Positions 19,756 through 32,301 are shown, counted from the stretch's first letter. The stretch: DNA of 64,000 nucleotides from Aquilaria yunnanensis (GCA_039654915.1 CM077597.1:54898001-54962000), one strand, 5' to 3'. A program made the numbers and translations. Notes: generated by a model from the sequence alone, not told the origin.

Positions 19756-21428
19756 GGGATGCAACACGAGGACTTCCCGGCACGTCACCGATGCCAGTAC
19801 TACTCTCGCCCAAGCACGCTTAACTGCGGAGTTCTGATGGGATCCGGTGCATTAGTGCTGGTATGATCGCATCCGTCAACCAACGCCGCTTATTTTCCAT
19901 TATCCGTACCGGTCTTTTTCCCCTTCATCGTGAGTGCTACACGTCACGAACAAACCGTGGGGCTGATAAAGTGGGAAATTTTAATCCAGCAACTAGACCC
20001 GAAAAAGAAAATAGGGGATGCAACACGAGGACTTCCCGGCACGTCACCGATGCCAGTACTACTCTCGCCCAAGCACGCTTAACTGCGGAGTTCTGATGGG
20101 ATCCGGTGCATTAGTGCTGGTATGATCGCATCCGTCAACCAACGCCGCTTATTTTCCATTATCCGTACCGGTCTTTTTCCCCTTCATCGTGAGTGCTACA
20201 CGTCACGAACAAACCGTGGGGCTGATAAAGTGGGAAATTTTAATCCAGCAACTAGACCCGAAAAAGAAAATAGGGGATGCAACACGAGGACTTCCCGGCA
20301 CGTCACCGATGCCAGTACTACTCTCGCCCAAGCACGCTTAACTGCGGAGTTCTGATGGGATCCGGTGCATTAGTGCTGGTATGATTGCATCCGTCAACCA
20401 ACGCCGCTTATTTTCCATTATCCGTACCGGTCTTTTTCCCCGTCATCGTGAGTGCTACACGTCACGAAAGAACCGTGGGGCTGATAAAGTGGGACATTTT
20501 AATCCAGCAACTAGACCCGAAAAAGAAAATAGGGGATGCAACACGAGGACTTCCCGGCACGTCACCGATGCCAGTACTACTCTCGCCCAAGCACGCTTAA
20601 CTGCGGAGTTCTGATGGGATCCGGTGCATTAGTGCTGGTATGATCGCATCCGTCAACCAACGCCGCTTATTTTCCATTATCCGTACCGGTCTTTTTCCCC
20701 TTCATCGTGAGTGCTACACGTCACGAACAAACCGTGGGGCTGATAAAGTGGGAAATTTTAATCCAGCAACTAGACCCGAAAAAGAAAATAGGGGATGCAA
20801 CACGAGGACTTCCCGGCACGTCACCGATGCCAGTACTACTCTCGCCCAAGCACGCTTAACTGCGGAGTTCTGATGGGATCCGGTGCATTAGTGCTGGTAT
20901 GATCGCATCCGTCAACCAACGCCGCTTATTTTCCATTATCCGTACCGGTCTTTTTCCCCGTCATCGTGAGTGCTACACGTCACGAAAGAACCGTGGGGCT
21001 GATAAAGTGGGACATTTTAATCCAGCAACTAGACCCGAAAAAGAAAATAGGGGATGCAACACGAGGACTTCCCGGCACGTCACCGATGCCAGTACTACTC
21101 TCGCCCAAGCACGCTTAACTGCGGAGTTCTGATGGGATCCGGTGCATTAGTGCTGGTATGATCGCATCCGTCAACCAACGCCGCTTATTTTCCATTATCC
21201 GTACCGGTCTTTTTCCCCTTCATCGTGAGTGCTACACGTCACGAAAGAACCGTGGGGCTGATAAAGTGGGACATTTTAATCCAGCAACTAGACCCGAAAA
21301 AGAAAATAGGGGATGCAACACGAGGACTTCCCGGCACGTCACCGATGCCAGTACTACTCTCGCCCAAGCACGCTTAACTGCGGAGTTCTGATGGGATCCG
21401 GTGCATTAGTGCTGGTATGATCGCATCC
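19756..21428 (-). rRNA. Run of seven standard 5S rRNA genes
   Basis: Genes start at 19756 and follow every 259 bp; the last is 21310-21428. Spacers to the right are T, T, R, T, R, K, then the altered promoter. G7A is present in 20274-20392. Confidence 0.93.
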
Positions 21429-21460
21429 GTCAACCAACGCCGCTTATTTTCCACTAACCA
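21429..21460 (-). promoter_or_regulatory. 5S promoter with altered TATA-like element
   Basis: It has the same three changes as at 972-1003 and serves the gene 21310-21428. Confidence 0.8.
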
Positions 21461-21650
21461 TACCGGTCTTTTTCCCCTTCATCGTGAGTGCTACACGTCA
21501 CGAAAGAACCTTGGGGCCGATAAAGTGAGACATTTTAATCCAGCAACTAGTCAGAAAACTTGGTAGAAATTCTGAAACATAATTTTGAGCCCTGGTTATC
21601 TCCCACAAACAGAGAAACCAGAAGCAAAACCGACCCGAAAAAGAAAATAA

Positions 21651-21769
21651 CGGGTGCAACATGAGGACTTCCCCGCACGTCACCGATGCCAGTACTACTC
21701 TCGCCCAAGCACGCTTAACTGCGGAGTTCTGATGGGATCCAGTGCATTAGTGCTGGTATGATCGCATCC
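21651..21769 (-). rRNA. 5S rRNA gene, class LI
   Basis: It has the LI substitution set. The 82-bp block is at 21551-21632. Confidence 0.88.
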
Positions 21770-21909
21770 GTCAACCAACGCCGCTTATTTTCCATTATCC
21801 GTACCGGTGTTTTTCCCCTTCATCGTGAGTGCTACACGTCACGAAAGAACCGTGGGGCCGATAAAGTGGGACATTTTAATCCAGCAACTAGACCCGAAAA
21901 AGAAAATAG

Positions 21910-22287
21910 GGGATGCAACACGAGGACTTCCCGGCACGTCACCGATGCCAGTACTTCTCTCGCCCAAGCACGCTTAACTGCGGAGTTCTGATGGGATCCG
22001 GTGCATTAGGGCTGGTATGATCGCGTCCGTCAACCAACGCCGCTTATTTTCCATTATCCGTACCGGTGTTTTTCCCCTTCATCGTGAGTGCTACACGTCA
22101 CGAAAGAACCGTGGGGCCGATAAAGTGGGACATTTTAATCCAGCAACTAGACCCGAAAAAGAAAATAGGGGATGCAACACGAGGACTTCCTGGCACGTCA
22201 CCGATGCCAGTACTGCTCTCGCCCAAGCACGCTTAACTGCGAAGTTCTGATGGGATCCGGTGCATTAGTGCTGGTATGATTGCATCC
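21910..22287 (-). rRNA. Run of two 5S rRNA genes
   Basis: Genes lie at 21910-22028 (T73A, A19C, T4C) and 22169-22287 (G97A, T73C, C46T, G7A). Confidence 0.93.
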
Positions 22288-22509
22288 GTCAACCAACGCC
22301 GCTTATTTTCCATTATCCGTACCGGTCTTTTTCCCCTTCATCGTGAGTGCTACACGTCACGAAAGAACCTTGGGGCCGATAAAGTGAGACATTTTAATCC
22401 AGCAACTAGTCAGAAAACTTGGTAGAAATTCTGAAACATAATTTTGAGCCCTGGTTATCTCCCACAAACAGAGAAACCAGAAGCAAAACCGACCCGAAAA
22501 AGAAAATAA

Positions 22510-22628
22510 CGGGTGCAACATGAGGACTTCCCCGCACGTCACCGATGCCAGTACTACTCTCGCCCAAGCACGCTTAACTGCGGAGTTCTGATGGGATCCA
22601 GTGCATTAGTGCTGGTATGATCGCATCC
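22510..22628 (-). rRNA. 5S rRNA gene, class LI
   Basis: It has the LI substitution set. The 82-bp block is at 22410-22491. Confidence 0.88.
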
Positions 22629-22768
22629 GTCAACCAACGCCGCTTATTTTCCATTATCCGTACCGGTCTTTTTCCCCTTCATCGTGAGTGCTACACGTCA
22701 CGAACAAACCGTGGGGCTGATAAAGTGGGACATTTTAATCCAGCAACTAGACCCGAAAAAGAAAATAG

Positions 22769-22887
22769 GGGATGCAACAGGAGGACTTCCCGGCACGTCA
22801 CCGATGCCAGTACTACTCTCGCCCAAGCACGCTTAACTGCGGAGTTCTGATGGGATCCGGTGCATTAGTGCTGGTATGATTGCATCC
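22769..22887 (-). rRNA. 5S rRNA gene with G108C and G7A
   Basis: It occupies the same place in the block as 17660-17778. Confidence 0.92.
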
Positions 22888-23109
22888 GTCAACCAACGCC
22901 GCTTATTTTCCATTATCCGTACCGGTCTTTTTCCCCTTCATCGTGAGTGCTACACGTCACGAAAGAACCGTGGGGCCGATAAAGTGGGACATTTTAATCC
23001 AGCAACTAGTCAGAAAACTTGGTAGAAATTCTGAAACATAATTTTGAGCCCCGGTTATCTCCCACGAACAGAGAAACCAGAAGCAAAACCGACCCGAAAA
23101 AGAAAATAA

Positions 23110-23228
23110 CGGGTGCAACATGAGGACTTCCCGGCACGTCACCGATGCCAGTACTAGTCTAGCCCAAGCACGCTTAACTGCGGAGTTCTGATGGGATCCG
23201 GTGCATTAGTGCTGGTATGATTGCATCC
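23110..23228 (-). rRNA. 5S rRNA gene, class LII (subtype b)
   Basis: It has the LII gene changes. The 82-bp block is at 23010-23091. Confidence 0.88.
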
Positions 23229-23368
23229 GTCAACCAACGCCGCTTATTTTCCATTATCCGTACCGGTCTTTTTCCCCTTCATCGTGAGTGCTACACGTCA
23301 CGAAAGAACCGTGGGGCTGATAAAGTGGGACATTTTAATCCAGCAACTAGACCCGAAAAAGAAAATAG

Positions 23369-24264
23369 GGGATGCAACACGAGGACTTCCCGGCACGTCA
23401 CCGATGCCAGTACTACTCTCGCCCAAGCACGCTTAACTGCGGAGTTCTGATGGGATCCGGTGCATTAGTGCTGGTATGATTGCATCCGTCAACCAACGCC
23501 GCTTATTTTCCATTATCCGTACCGGTCTTTTTCCCCTTCATCGTGAGTGCTACACGTCACGAAAGAACCGTGGGGCTGATACAGTGGGACATTTTAATCC
23601 AGCAACTAGACCCGAAAAAGAAAATAGGGGATGCAACACGAGGACTTCCCGGCACGTCACCGATGCCAGTACTACTCTCGCCCAAGCACGCTTAACTGCG
23701 GAGTTCTGATGGGATCCGGTGCATTAGTGCTGGTATGATCGCATCCGTCAACCAACGCCGCTTATTTTCCATTATCCGTACCGGTCTTTTTCCCCTTCAT
23801 CGTGAGTGCTACACGTCACGAAAGAACCGTGGGGCTGATAAAGTGGGACATTTTAATCCAGCAACTAGACCCGAAAAAGAAAATAGGGGATGCAACACGA
23901 GGACTTCCCGGCACGTCACCGATGCCAGTACTACTCTCGCCCAAGCACGCTTAACTGCGGAGTTCTGATGGGATCCGGTGCATTAGTGCTGGTATGATCG
24001 CATCCGTCAACCAACGTCGCTTATTTTCCATTATCCGTACCGGTCTTTTTCCCCTTCATCGTGAGTGCTACACGTCACGAACAAACCGTGGGGCTGATAA
24101 AGTGGGAAATTTTAATCCAGCAACTAGACCCGAAAAAGAAAATAGGGGATGCAACACGAGGACTTCCCGGCACGTCACCGATGCCAGTACTACTCTCGCC
24201 CAAGCACGCTTAACTGCGGAGTTCTGATGGGATCCGGTGCATTAGTGCTGGTATGATCGCATCC
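23369..24264 (-). rRNA. Run of four 5S rRNA genes
   Basis: Genes lie at 23369-23487 (G7A), 23628-23746, 23887-24005 (CAACGTCGC marker) and 24146-24264. Confidence 0.93.
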
Positions 24265-24321
24265 GTCAACCAACGCCGCTTATTTTCCATTATCCGTACC
24301 GGTCTTTTTCCCCTTCATCGT

Positions 24322-24356
24322 GAGGACTTCCCGGCACGTCACCGATGCCAGTACTA
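24322..24356 (-). pseudogene. Transplanted 5S segment 73-107
   Basis: It is identical to 12291-12325, in the spacer 24265-24375. Confidence 0.9.
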
Positions 24357-24375
24357 GACCCGAAAAAGAAAATAG

Positions 24376-24494
24376 GGGATGCAACACGAGGACTTCCCGG
24401 CACGTCACCGATGCCAGTACTACTCTCGCCCAAGCACGCTTAACTGCGGAGTTCTGATGGGATCCGGTGCATTAGTGCTGGTATGATCGCATCC
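24376..24494 (-). rRNA. 5S rRNA gene with A at -1 (230-bp unit)
   Basis: The body is consensus; the -1 change is at 24495. Confidence 0.92.
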
Positions 24495-24551
24495 TTCAAC
24501 CAACGCCGCTTATTTTCCATTATCCGTACCGGTCTTTTTCCCCTTCATCGT

Positions 24552-24586
24552 GAGGACTTCCCGGCACGTCACCGATGCCAGTACTA
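24552..24586 (-). pseudogene. Transplanted 5S segment 73-107, second of pair
   Basis: It has the same 35 bp and junctions, in the spacer 24495-24605. Confidence 0.9.
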
Positions 24587-24605
24587 GACCCGAAAAAGAA
24601 AATAG

Positions 24606-24724
24606 GGGATGCAACACGAGGACTTCCCGGCACGTCACCGATGCCAGTACTACTCTCGCCCAAGCACGCTTAACTGCGGAGTTCTGATGGGATCCGGTGC
24701 ATTAGTGCTGGTATGATCGCATCC
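24606..24724 (-). rRNA. 5S rRNA gene (230-bp unit)
   Basis: It has a consensus body and normal 5' flank. Confidence 0.93.
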
Positions 24725-24864
24725 GTCAACCAACGCCGCTTATTTTCCATTATCCGTACCGGTCTTTTTCCCCTTCATCGTGAGTGCTACACGTCACGAA
24801 CAAACCGTGGGGCTGATAAAGTGGGAAATTTTAATCCAGCAACTAGACCCGAAAAAGAAAATAG

Positions 24865-26537
24865 GGGATGCAACACGAGGACTTCCCGGCACGTCACCGA
24901 TGCCAGTACTACTCTCGCCCAAGCACGCTTAACTGCGGAGTTCTGATGGGATCCGGTGCATTAGTGCTGGTATGATCGCATCCGTCAACCAACGCCGCTT
25001 ATTTTCCATTATCCGTACCGGTCTTTTTCCCCTTCATCGTGAGTGCTACACGTCACGAACAAACCGTGGGGCTGATAAAGTGGGAAATTTTAATCCAGCA
25101 ACTAGACCCGAAAAAGAAAATAGGGGATGCAACACGAGGACTTCCCGGCACGTCACCGATGCCAGTACTACTCTCGCCCAAGCACGCTTAACTGCGGAGT
25201 TCTGATGGGATCCGGTGCATTAGTGCTGGTATGATCGCATCCGTCAACCAACGCCGCTTATTTTCCATTATCCGTACCGGTCTTTTTCCCCTTCATCGTG
25301 AGTGCTACACGTCACGAACAAACCGTGGGGCTGATAAAGTGGGAAATTTTAATCCAGCAACTAGACCCGAAAAAGAAAATAGGGGATGCAACACGAGGAC
25401 TTCCCGGCACGTCACCGATGCCAGTACTACTCTCGCCCAAGCACGCTTAACTGCGGAGTTCTGATGGGATCCGGTGCATTAGTGCTGGTATGATTGCATC
25501 CGTCAACCAACGCCGCTTATTTTCCATTATCCGTACCGGTCTTTTTCCCCGTCATCGTGAGTGCTACACGTCACGAAAGAACCGTGGGGCTGATAAAGTG
25601 GGACATTTTAATCCAGCAACTAGACCCGAAAAAGAAAATAGGGGATGCAACACGAGGACTTCCCGGCACGTCACCGATGCCAGTACTACTCTCGCCCAAG
25701 CACGCTTAACTGCGGAGTTCTGATGGGATCCGGTGCATTAGTGCTGGTATGATCGCATCCGTCAACCAACGCCGCTTATTTTCCATTATCCGTACCGGTC
25801 TTTTTCCCCTTCATCGTGAGTGCTACACGTCACGAACAAACCGTGGGGCTGATAAAGTGGGAAATTTTAATCCAGCAACTAGACCCGAAAAAGAAAATAG
25901 GGGATGCAACACGAGGACTTCCCGGCACGTCACCGATGCCAGTACTACTCTCGCCCAAGCACGCTTAACTGCGGAGTTCTGATGGGATCCGGTGCATTAG
26001 TGCTGGTATGATCGCATCCGTCAACCAACGCCGCTTATTTTCCATTATCCGTACCGGTCTTTTTCCCCGTCATCGTGAGTGCTACACGTCACGAAAGAAC
26101 CGTGGGGCTGATAAAGTGGGACATTTTAATCCAGCAACTAGACCCGAAAAAGAAAATAGGGGATGCAACACGAGGACTTCCCGGCACGTCACCGATGCCA
26201 GTACTACTCTCGCCCAAGCACGCTTAACTGCGGAGTTCTGATGGGATCCGGTGCATTAGTGCTGGTATGATCGCATCCGTCAACCAACGCCGCTTATTTT
26301 CCATTATCCGTACCGGTCTTTTTCCCCTTCATCGTGAGTGCTACACGTCACGAAAGAACCGTGGGGCTGATAAAGTGGGACATTTTAATCCAGCAACTAG
26401 ACCCGAAAAAGAAAATAGGGGATGCAACACGAGGACTTCCCGGCACGTCACCGATGCCAGTACTACTCTCGCCCAAGCACGCTTAACTGCGGAGTTCTGA
26501 TGGGATCCGGTGCATTAGTGCTGGTATGATCGCATCC
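24865..26537 (-). rRNA. Run of seven standard 5S rRNA genes
   Basis: Genes start at 24865 and follow every 259 bp; the last is 26419-26537. The spacer order is that of 19756-21428. G7A is present in 25383-25501. Confidence 0.93.
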
Positions 26538-26569
26538 GTCAACCAACGCCGCTTATTTTCCACTAACCA
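26538..26569 (-). promoter_or_regulatory. 5S promoter with altered TATA-like element
   Basis: It has the same three changes as at 972-1003 and serves the gene 26419-26537. Confidence 0.8.
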
Positions 26570-26759
26570 TACCGGTCTTTTTCCCCTTCATCGTGAGTGC
26601 TACACGTCACGAAAGAACCTTGGGGCCGATAAAGTGAGACATTTTAATCCAGCAACTAGTCAGAAAACTTGGTAGAAATTCTGAAACATAATTTTGAGCC
26701 CTGGTTATCTCCCACAAACAGAGAAACCAGAAGCAAAACCGACCCGAAAAAGAAAATAA

Positions 26760-26878
26760 CGGGTGCAACATGAGGACTTCCCCGCACGTCACCGATGCCA
26801 GTACTACTCTCGCCCAAGCACGCTTAACTGCGGAGTTCTGATGGGATCCAGTGCATTAGTGCTGGTATGATCGCATCC
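26760..26878 (-). rRNA. 5S rRNA gene, class LI
   Basis: It has the LI substitution set. The 82-bp block is at 26660-26741. It opens the shortened block copy. Confidence 0.88.
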
Positions 26879-27018
26879 GTCAACCAACGCCGCTTATTTT
26901 CCATTATCCGTACCGGTGTTTTTCCCCTTCATCGTGAGTGCTACACGTCACGAAAGAACCGTGGGGCCGATAAAGTGGGACATTTTAATCCAGCAACTAG
27001 ACCCGAAAAAGAAAATAG

Positions 27019-27396
27019 GGGATGCAACACGAGGACTTCCCGGCACGTCACCGATGCCAGTACTTCTCTCGCCCAAGCACGCTTAACTGCGGAGTTCTGA
27101 TGGGATCCGGTGCATTAGGGCTGGTATGATCGCGTCCGTCAACCAACGCCGCTTATTTTCCATTATCCGTACCGGTGTTTTTCCCCTTCATCGTGAGTGC
27201 TACACGTCACGAAAGAACCGTGGGGCCGATAAAGTGGGACATTTTAATCCAGCAACTAGACCCGAAAAAGAAAATAGGGGATGCAACACGAGGACTTCCT
27301 GGCACGTCACCGATGCCAGTACTGCTCTCGCCCAAGCACGCTTAACTGCGAAGTTCTGATGGGATCCGGTGCATTAGTGCTGGTATGATTGCATCC
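27019..27396 (-). rRNA. Run of two 5S rRNA genes
   Basis: Genes lie at 27019-27137 (T73A, A19C, T4C) and 27278-27396 (G97A, T73C, C46T, G7A). Confidence 0.93.
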
Positions 27397-27618
27397 GTCA
27401 ACCAACGCCGCTTATTTTCCATTATCCGTACCGGTCTTTTTCCCCTTCATCGTGAGTGCTACACGTCACGAAAGAACCTTGGGGCCGATAAAGTGAGACA
27501 TTTTAATCCAGCAACTAGTCAGAAAACTTGGTAGAAATTCTGAAACATAATTTTGAGCCCTGGTTATCTCCCACAAACAGAGAAACCAGAAGCAAAACCG
27601 ACCCGAAAAAGAAAATAA

Positions 27619-27737
27619 CGGGTGCAACATGAGGACTTCCCCGCACGTCACCGATGCCAGTACTACTCTCGCCCAAGCACGCTTAACTGCGGAGTTCTGA
27701 TGGGATCCAGTGCATTAGTGCTGGTATGATCGCATCC
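27619..27737 (-). rRNA. 5S rRNA gene, class LI
   Basis: It has the LI substitution set. The 82-bp block is at 27519-27600. Confidence 0.88.
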
Positions 27738-27877
27738 GTCAACCAACGCCGCTTATTTTCCATTATCCGTACCGGTCTTTTTCCCCTTCATCGTGAGTGC
27801 TACACGTCACGAACAAACCGTGGGGCTGATAAAGTGGGACATTTTAATCCAGCAACTAGACCCGAAAAAGAAAATAG

Positions 27878-27996
27878 GGGATGCAACAGGAGGACTTCCC
27901 GGCACGTCACCGATGCCAGTACTACTCTCGCCCAAGCACGCTTAACTGCGGAGTTCTGATGGGATCCGGTGCATTAGTGCTGGTATGATTGCATCC
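27878..27996 (-). rRNA. 5S rRNA gene with G108C and G7A
   Basis: It occupies the same place in the block as 17660-17778. Confidence 0.92.
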
Positions 27997-28218
27997 GTCA
28001 ACCAACGCCGCTTATTTTCCATTATCCGTACCGGTCTTTTTCCCCTTCATCGTGAGTGCTACACGTCACGAAAGAACCGTGGGGCCGATAAAGTGGGACA
28101 TTTTAATCCAGCAACTAGTCAGAAAACTTGGTAGAAATTCTGAAACATAATTTTGAGCCCCGGTTATCTCCCACGAACAGAGAAACCAGAAGCAAAACCG
28201 ACCCGAAAAAGAAAATAA

Positions 28219-28337
28219 CGGGTGCAACATGAGGACTTCCCGGCACGTCACCGATGCCAGTACTAGTCTAGCCCAAGCACGCTTAACTGCGGAGTTCTGA
28301 TGGGATCCGGTGCATTAGTGCTGGTATGATTGCATCC
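28219..28337 (-). rRNA. 5S rRNA gene, class LII (subtype b)
   Basis: It has the LII gene changes. The 82-bp block is at 28119-28200. Confidence 0.88.
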
Positions 28338-28477
28338 GTCAACCAACGCCGCTTATTTTCCATTATCCGTACCGGTCTTTTTCCCCTTCATCGTGAGTGC
28401 TACACGTCACGAAAGAACCGTGGGGCTGATAAAGTGGGACATTTTAATCCAGCAACTAGACCCGAAAAAGAAAATAG

Positions 28478-28855
28478 GGGATGCAACACGAGGACTTCCC
28501 GGCACGTCACCGATGCCAGTACTACTCTCGCCCAAGCACGCTTAACTGCGGAGTTCTGATGGGATCCGGTGCATTAGTGCTGGTATGATCGCATCCGTCA
28601 ACCAACGCCGCTTATTTTCCATTATCCGTACCGGTCTTTTTCCCCTTCATCGTGAGTGCTACACGTCACGAAAGAACCGTGGGGCTGATAAAGTGGGACA
28701 TTTTAATCCAGCAACTAGACCCGAAAAAGAAAATAGGGGATGCAACACGAGGACTTCCCGGCACGTCACCGATGCCAGTACTACTCTCGCCCAAGCACGC
28801 TTAACTGCGGAGTTCTGATGGGATCCGGTGCATTAGTGCTGGTATGATCGCATCC
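28478..28855 (-). rRNA. Run of two 5S rRNA genes
   Basis: Genes lie at 28478-28596 and 28737-28855. The second has the altered promoter that normally ends a 19-gene block, so the units between are missing here. Confidence 0.93.
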
Positions 28856-28887
28856 GTCAACCAACGCCGCTTATTTTCCACTAACCA
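28856..28887 (-). promoter_or_regulatory. 5S promoter with altered TATA-like element
   Basis: It has the same three changes as at 972-1003 and serves the gene 28737-28855. It is the last such promoter in the window. Confidence 0.8.
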
Positions 28888-29077
28888 TACCGGTCTTTTT
28901 CCCCTTCATCGTGAGTGCTACACGTCACGAAAGAACCTTGGGGCCGATAAAGTGAGACATTTTAATCCAGCAACTAGTCAGAAAACTTGGTAGAAATTCT
29001 GAAACATAATTTTGAGCCCTGGTTATCTCCCACAAACAGAGAAACCAGAAGCAAAACCGACCCGAAAAAGAAAATAA

Positions 29078-29196
29078 CGGGTGCAACATGAGGACTTCCC
29101 CGCACGTCACCGATGCCAGTACTACTCTCGCCCAAGCACGCTTAACTGCGGAGTTCTGATGGGATCCAGTGCATTAGTGCTGGTATGATCGCATCC
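29078..29196 (-). rRNA. 5S rRNA gene, class LI
   Basis: It has the LI substitution set. The 82-bp block is at 28978-29059. Confidence 0.88.
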
Positions 29197-29336
29197 GTCA
29201 ACCAACGCCGCTTATTTTCCATTATCCGTACCGGTGTTTTTCCCCTTCATCGTGAGTGCTACACGTCACGAAAGAACCGTGGGGCCGATAAAGTGGGACA
29301 TTTTAATCCAGCAACTAGACCCGAAAAAGAAAATAG

Positions 29337-29714
29337 GGGATGCAACACGAGGACTTCCCGGCACGTCACCGATGCCAGTACTTCTCTCGCCCAAGCACGC
29401 TTAACTGCGGAGTTCTGATGGGATCCGGTGCATTAGGGCTGGTATGATCGCGTCCGTCAACCAACGCCGCTTATTTTCCATTATCCGTACCGGTGTTTTT
29501 CCCCTTCATCGTGAGTGCTACACGTCACGAAAGAACCGTGGGGCCGATAAAGTGGGACATTTTAATCCAGCAACTAGACCCGAAAAAGAAAATAGGGGAT
29601 GCAACACGAGGACTTCCTGGCACGTCACCGATGCCAGTACTGCTCTCGCCCAAGCACGCTTAACTGCGAAGTTCTGATGGGATCCGGTGCATTAGTGCTG
29701 GTATGATTGCATCC
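29337..29714 (-). rRNA. Run of two 5S rRNA genes
   Basis: Genes lie at 29337-29455 (T73A, A19C, T4C) and 29596-29714 (G97A, T73C, C46T, G7A). They are the last copies of these two body variants. Confidence 0.93.
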
Positions 29715-29936
29715 GTCAACCAACGCCGCTTATTTTCCATTATCCGTACCGGTCTTTTTCCCCTTCATCGTGAGTGCTACACGTCACGAAAGAACCTTGG
29801 GGCCGATAAAGTGAGACATTTTAATCCAGCAACTAGTCAGAAAACTTGGTAGAAATTCTGAAACATAATTTTGAGCCCTGGTTATCTCCCACAAACAGAG
29901 AAACCAGAAGCAAAACCGACCCGAAAAAGAAAATAA

Positions 29937-30055
29937 CGGGTGCAACATGAGGACTTCCCCGCACGTCACCGATGCCAGTACTACTCTCGCCCAAGCACGC
30001 TTAACTGCGGAGTTCTGATGGGATCCAGTGCATTAGTGCTGGTATGATCGCATCC
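29937..30055 (-). rRNA. 5S rRNA gene, class LI (last in window)
   Basis: It has the LI substitution set. The 82-bp block is at 29837-29918. Confidence 0.88.
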
Positions 30056-30195
30056 GTCAACCAACGCCGCTTATTTTCCATTATCCGTACCGGTCTTTTT
30101 CCCCTTCATCGTGAGTGCTACACGTCACGAACAAACCGTGGGGCTGATAAAGTGGGACATTTTAATCCAGCAACTAGACCCGAAAAAGAAAATAG

Positions 30196-30314
30196 GGGAT
30201 GCAACAGGAGGACTTCCCGGCACGTCACCGATGCCAGTACTACTCTCGCCCAAGCACGCTTAACTGCGGAGTTCTGATGGGATCCGGTGCATTAGTGCTG
30301 GTATGATTGCATCC
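30196..30314 (-). rRNA. 5S rRNA gene with G108C and G7A (last in window)
   Basis: It occupies the same place in the block as 17660-17778. Confidence 0.92.
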
Positions 30315-30536
30315 GTCAACCAACGCCGCTTATTTTCCATTATCCGTACCGGTCTTTTTCCCCTTCATCGTGAGTGCTACACGTCACGAAAGAACCGTGG
30401 GGCCGATAAAGTGGGACATTTTAATCCAGCAACTAGTCAGAAAACTTGGTAGAAATTCTGAAACATAATTTTGAGCCCCGGTTATCTCCCACGAACAGAG
30501 AAACCAGAAGCAAAACCGACCCGAAAAAGAAAATAA

Positions 30537-30655
30537 CGGGTGCAACATGAGGACTTCCCGGCACGTCACCGATGCCAGTACTAGTCTAGCCCAAGCACGC
30601 TTAACTGCGGAGTTCTGATGGGATCCGGTGCATTAGTGCTGGTATGATTGCATCC
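30537..30655 (-). rRNA. 5S rRNA gene, class LII (last in window)
   Basis: It has the LII gene changes, subtype b. The 82-bp block is at 30437-30518. No 341-bp unit occurs in the remaining 33 kb. Confidence 0.88.
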
Positions 30656-30795
30656 GTCAACCAACGCCGCTTATTTTCCATTATCCGTACCGGTCTTTTT
30701 CCCCTTCATCGTGAGTGCTACACGTCACGAAAGAACCGTGGGGCTGATAAAGTGGGACATTTTAATCCAGCAACTAGACCCGAAAAAGAAAATAG

Positions 30796-32209
30796 GGGAT
30801 GCAACACGAGGACTTCCCGGCACGTCACCGATGCCAGTACTACTCTCGCCCAAGCACGCTTAACTGCGGAGTTCTGATGGGATCCGGTGCATTAGTGCTG
30901 GTATGATTGCATCCGTCAACCAACGCCGCTTATTTTCCATTATCCGTACCGGTCTTTTTCCCCTTCATCGTGAGTGCTACACGTCACGAAAGAACCGTGG
31001 GGCTGATACAGTGGGACATTTTAATCCAGCAACTAGACCCGAAAAAGAAAATAGGGGATGCAACACGAGGACTTCCCGGCACGTCACCGATGCCAGTACT
31101 ACTCTCGCCCAAGCACGCTTAACTGCGGAGTTCTGATGGGATCCGGTGCATTAGTGCTGGTATGATCGCATCCGTCAACCAACGCCGCTTATTTTCCATT
31201 ATCCGTACCGGTCTTTTTCCCCTTCATCGTGAGTGCTACACGTCACGAAAGAACCGTGGGGCTGATAAAGTGGGACATTTTAATCCAGCAACTAGACCCG
31301 AAAAAGAAAATAGGGGATGCAACACGAGGACTTCCCGGCACGTCACCGATGCCAGTACTACTCTCGCCCAAGCACGCTTAACTGCGGAGTTCTGATGGGA
31401 TCCGGTGCATTAGTGCTGGTATGATCGCATCCGTCAACCAACGTCGCTTATTTTCCATTATCCGTACCGGTCTTTTTCCCCTTCATCGTGAGTGCTACAC
31501 GTCACGAACAAACCGTGGGGCTGATAAAGTGGGAAATTTTAATCCAGCAACTAGACCCGAAAAAGAAAATAGGGGATGCAACACGAGGACTTCCCGGCAC
31601 GTCACCGATGCCAGTACTACTCTCGCCCAAGCACGCTTAACTGCGGAGTTCTGATGGGATCCGGTGCATTAGTGCTGGTATGATCGCATCCGTCAACCAA
31701 CGCCGCTTATTTTCCATTATCCGTACCGGTCTTTTTCCCCTTCATCGTGAGTGCTACACGTCACGAACAAACCGTGGGGCTGATAAAGTGGGAAATTTTA
31801 ATCCAGCAACTAGACCCGAAAAAGAAAATAGGGGATGCAACACGAGGACTTCCCGGCACGTCACCGATGCCAGTACTACTCTCGCCCAAGCACGCTTAAC
31901 TGCGGAGTTCTGATGGGATCCGGTGCATTAGTGCTGGTATGATCGCATCCGTCAACCAACGTCGCTTATTTTCCATTATCCGTACCGGTCTTTTTCCCCT
32001 TCATCGTGAGTGCTACACGTCACGAACAAACCGTGGGGCTGATAAAGTGGGAAATTTTAATCCAGCAACTAGACCCGAAAAAGAAAATAGGGGATGCAAC
32101 ACGAGGACTTCCCGGCACGTCACCGATGCCAGTACTACTCTCGCCCAAGCACGCTTAACTGCGGAGTTCTGATGGGATCCGGTGCATTAGTGCTGGTATG
32201 ATCGCATCC
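30796..32209 (-). rRNA. Run of six 5S rRNA genes
   Basis: Genes start at 30796 (G7A) and follow every 259 bp; the last is 32091-32209. The CAACGTCGC marker occurs twice (flanks of 31314-31432 and 31832-31950), showing a 518-bp two-unit duplication absent from the earlier blocks. Confidence 0.93.
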
Positions 32210-32266
32210 GTCAACCAACGCCGCTTATTTTCCATTATCCGTACCGGTCTTTTTCCCCTTCATCGT

Positions 32267-32301
32267 GAGGACTTCCCGGCACGTCACCGATGCCAGTACT
32301 A
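32267..32301 (-). pseudogene. Transplanted 5S segment 73-107
   Basis: It is identical to 12291-12325, in the spacer 32210-32320. Confidence 0.9.

Larger units (their letters stand above)
16542..26759. repeat. 5,109-bp, 19-gene higher-order repeat, two full copies
   Basis: Copies at 16542-21650 and 21651-26759 keep all unit lengths, body variants and spacer markers in register: three 341-bp, two 230-bp and fourteen 259-bp units each. I saw no difference between them in the stretches compared, so the duplication is recent or recently homogenised. Confidence 0.9.
26760..29077. repeat. Shortened higher-order block, 2,318 bp
   Basis: It has the first seven genes and the last gene of the 19-gene block; 11 units (2,791 bp), including the 230-bp pair, are missing. 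Unequal crossover between standard units explains this. Confidence 0.85.

Noticed and set aside
1041..30569. Minus-strand ORFs of 61 codons across the 82-bp block
   Set aside because: They simply bridge the 5S 3' half, terminator and inserted block. Stops fall where the spacer resumes and there is no sign of coding selection.
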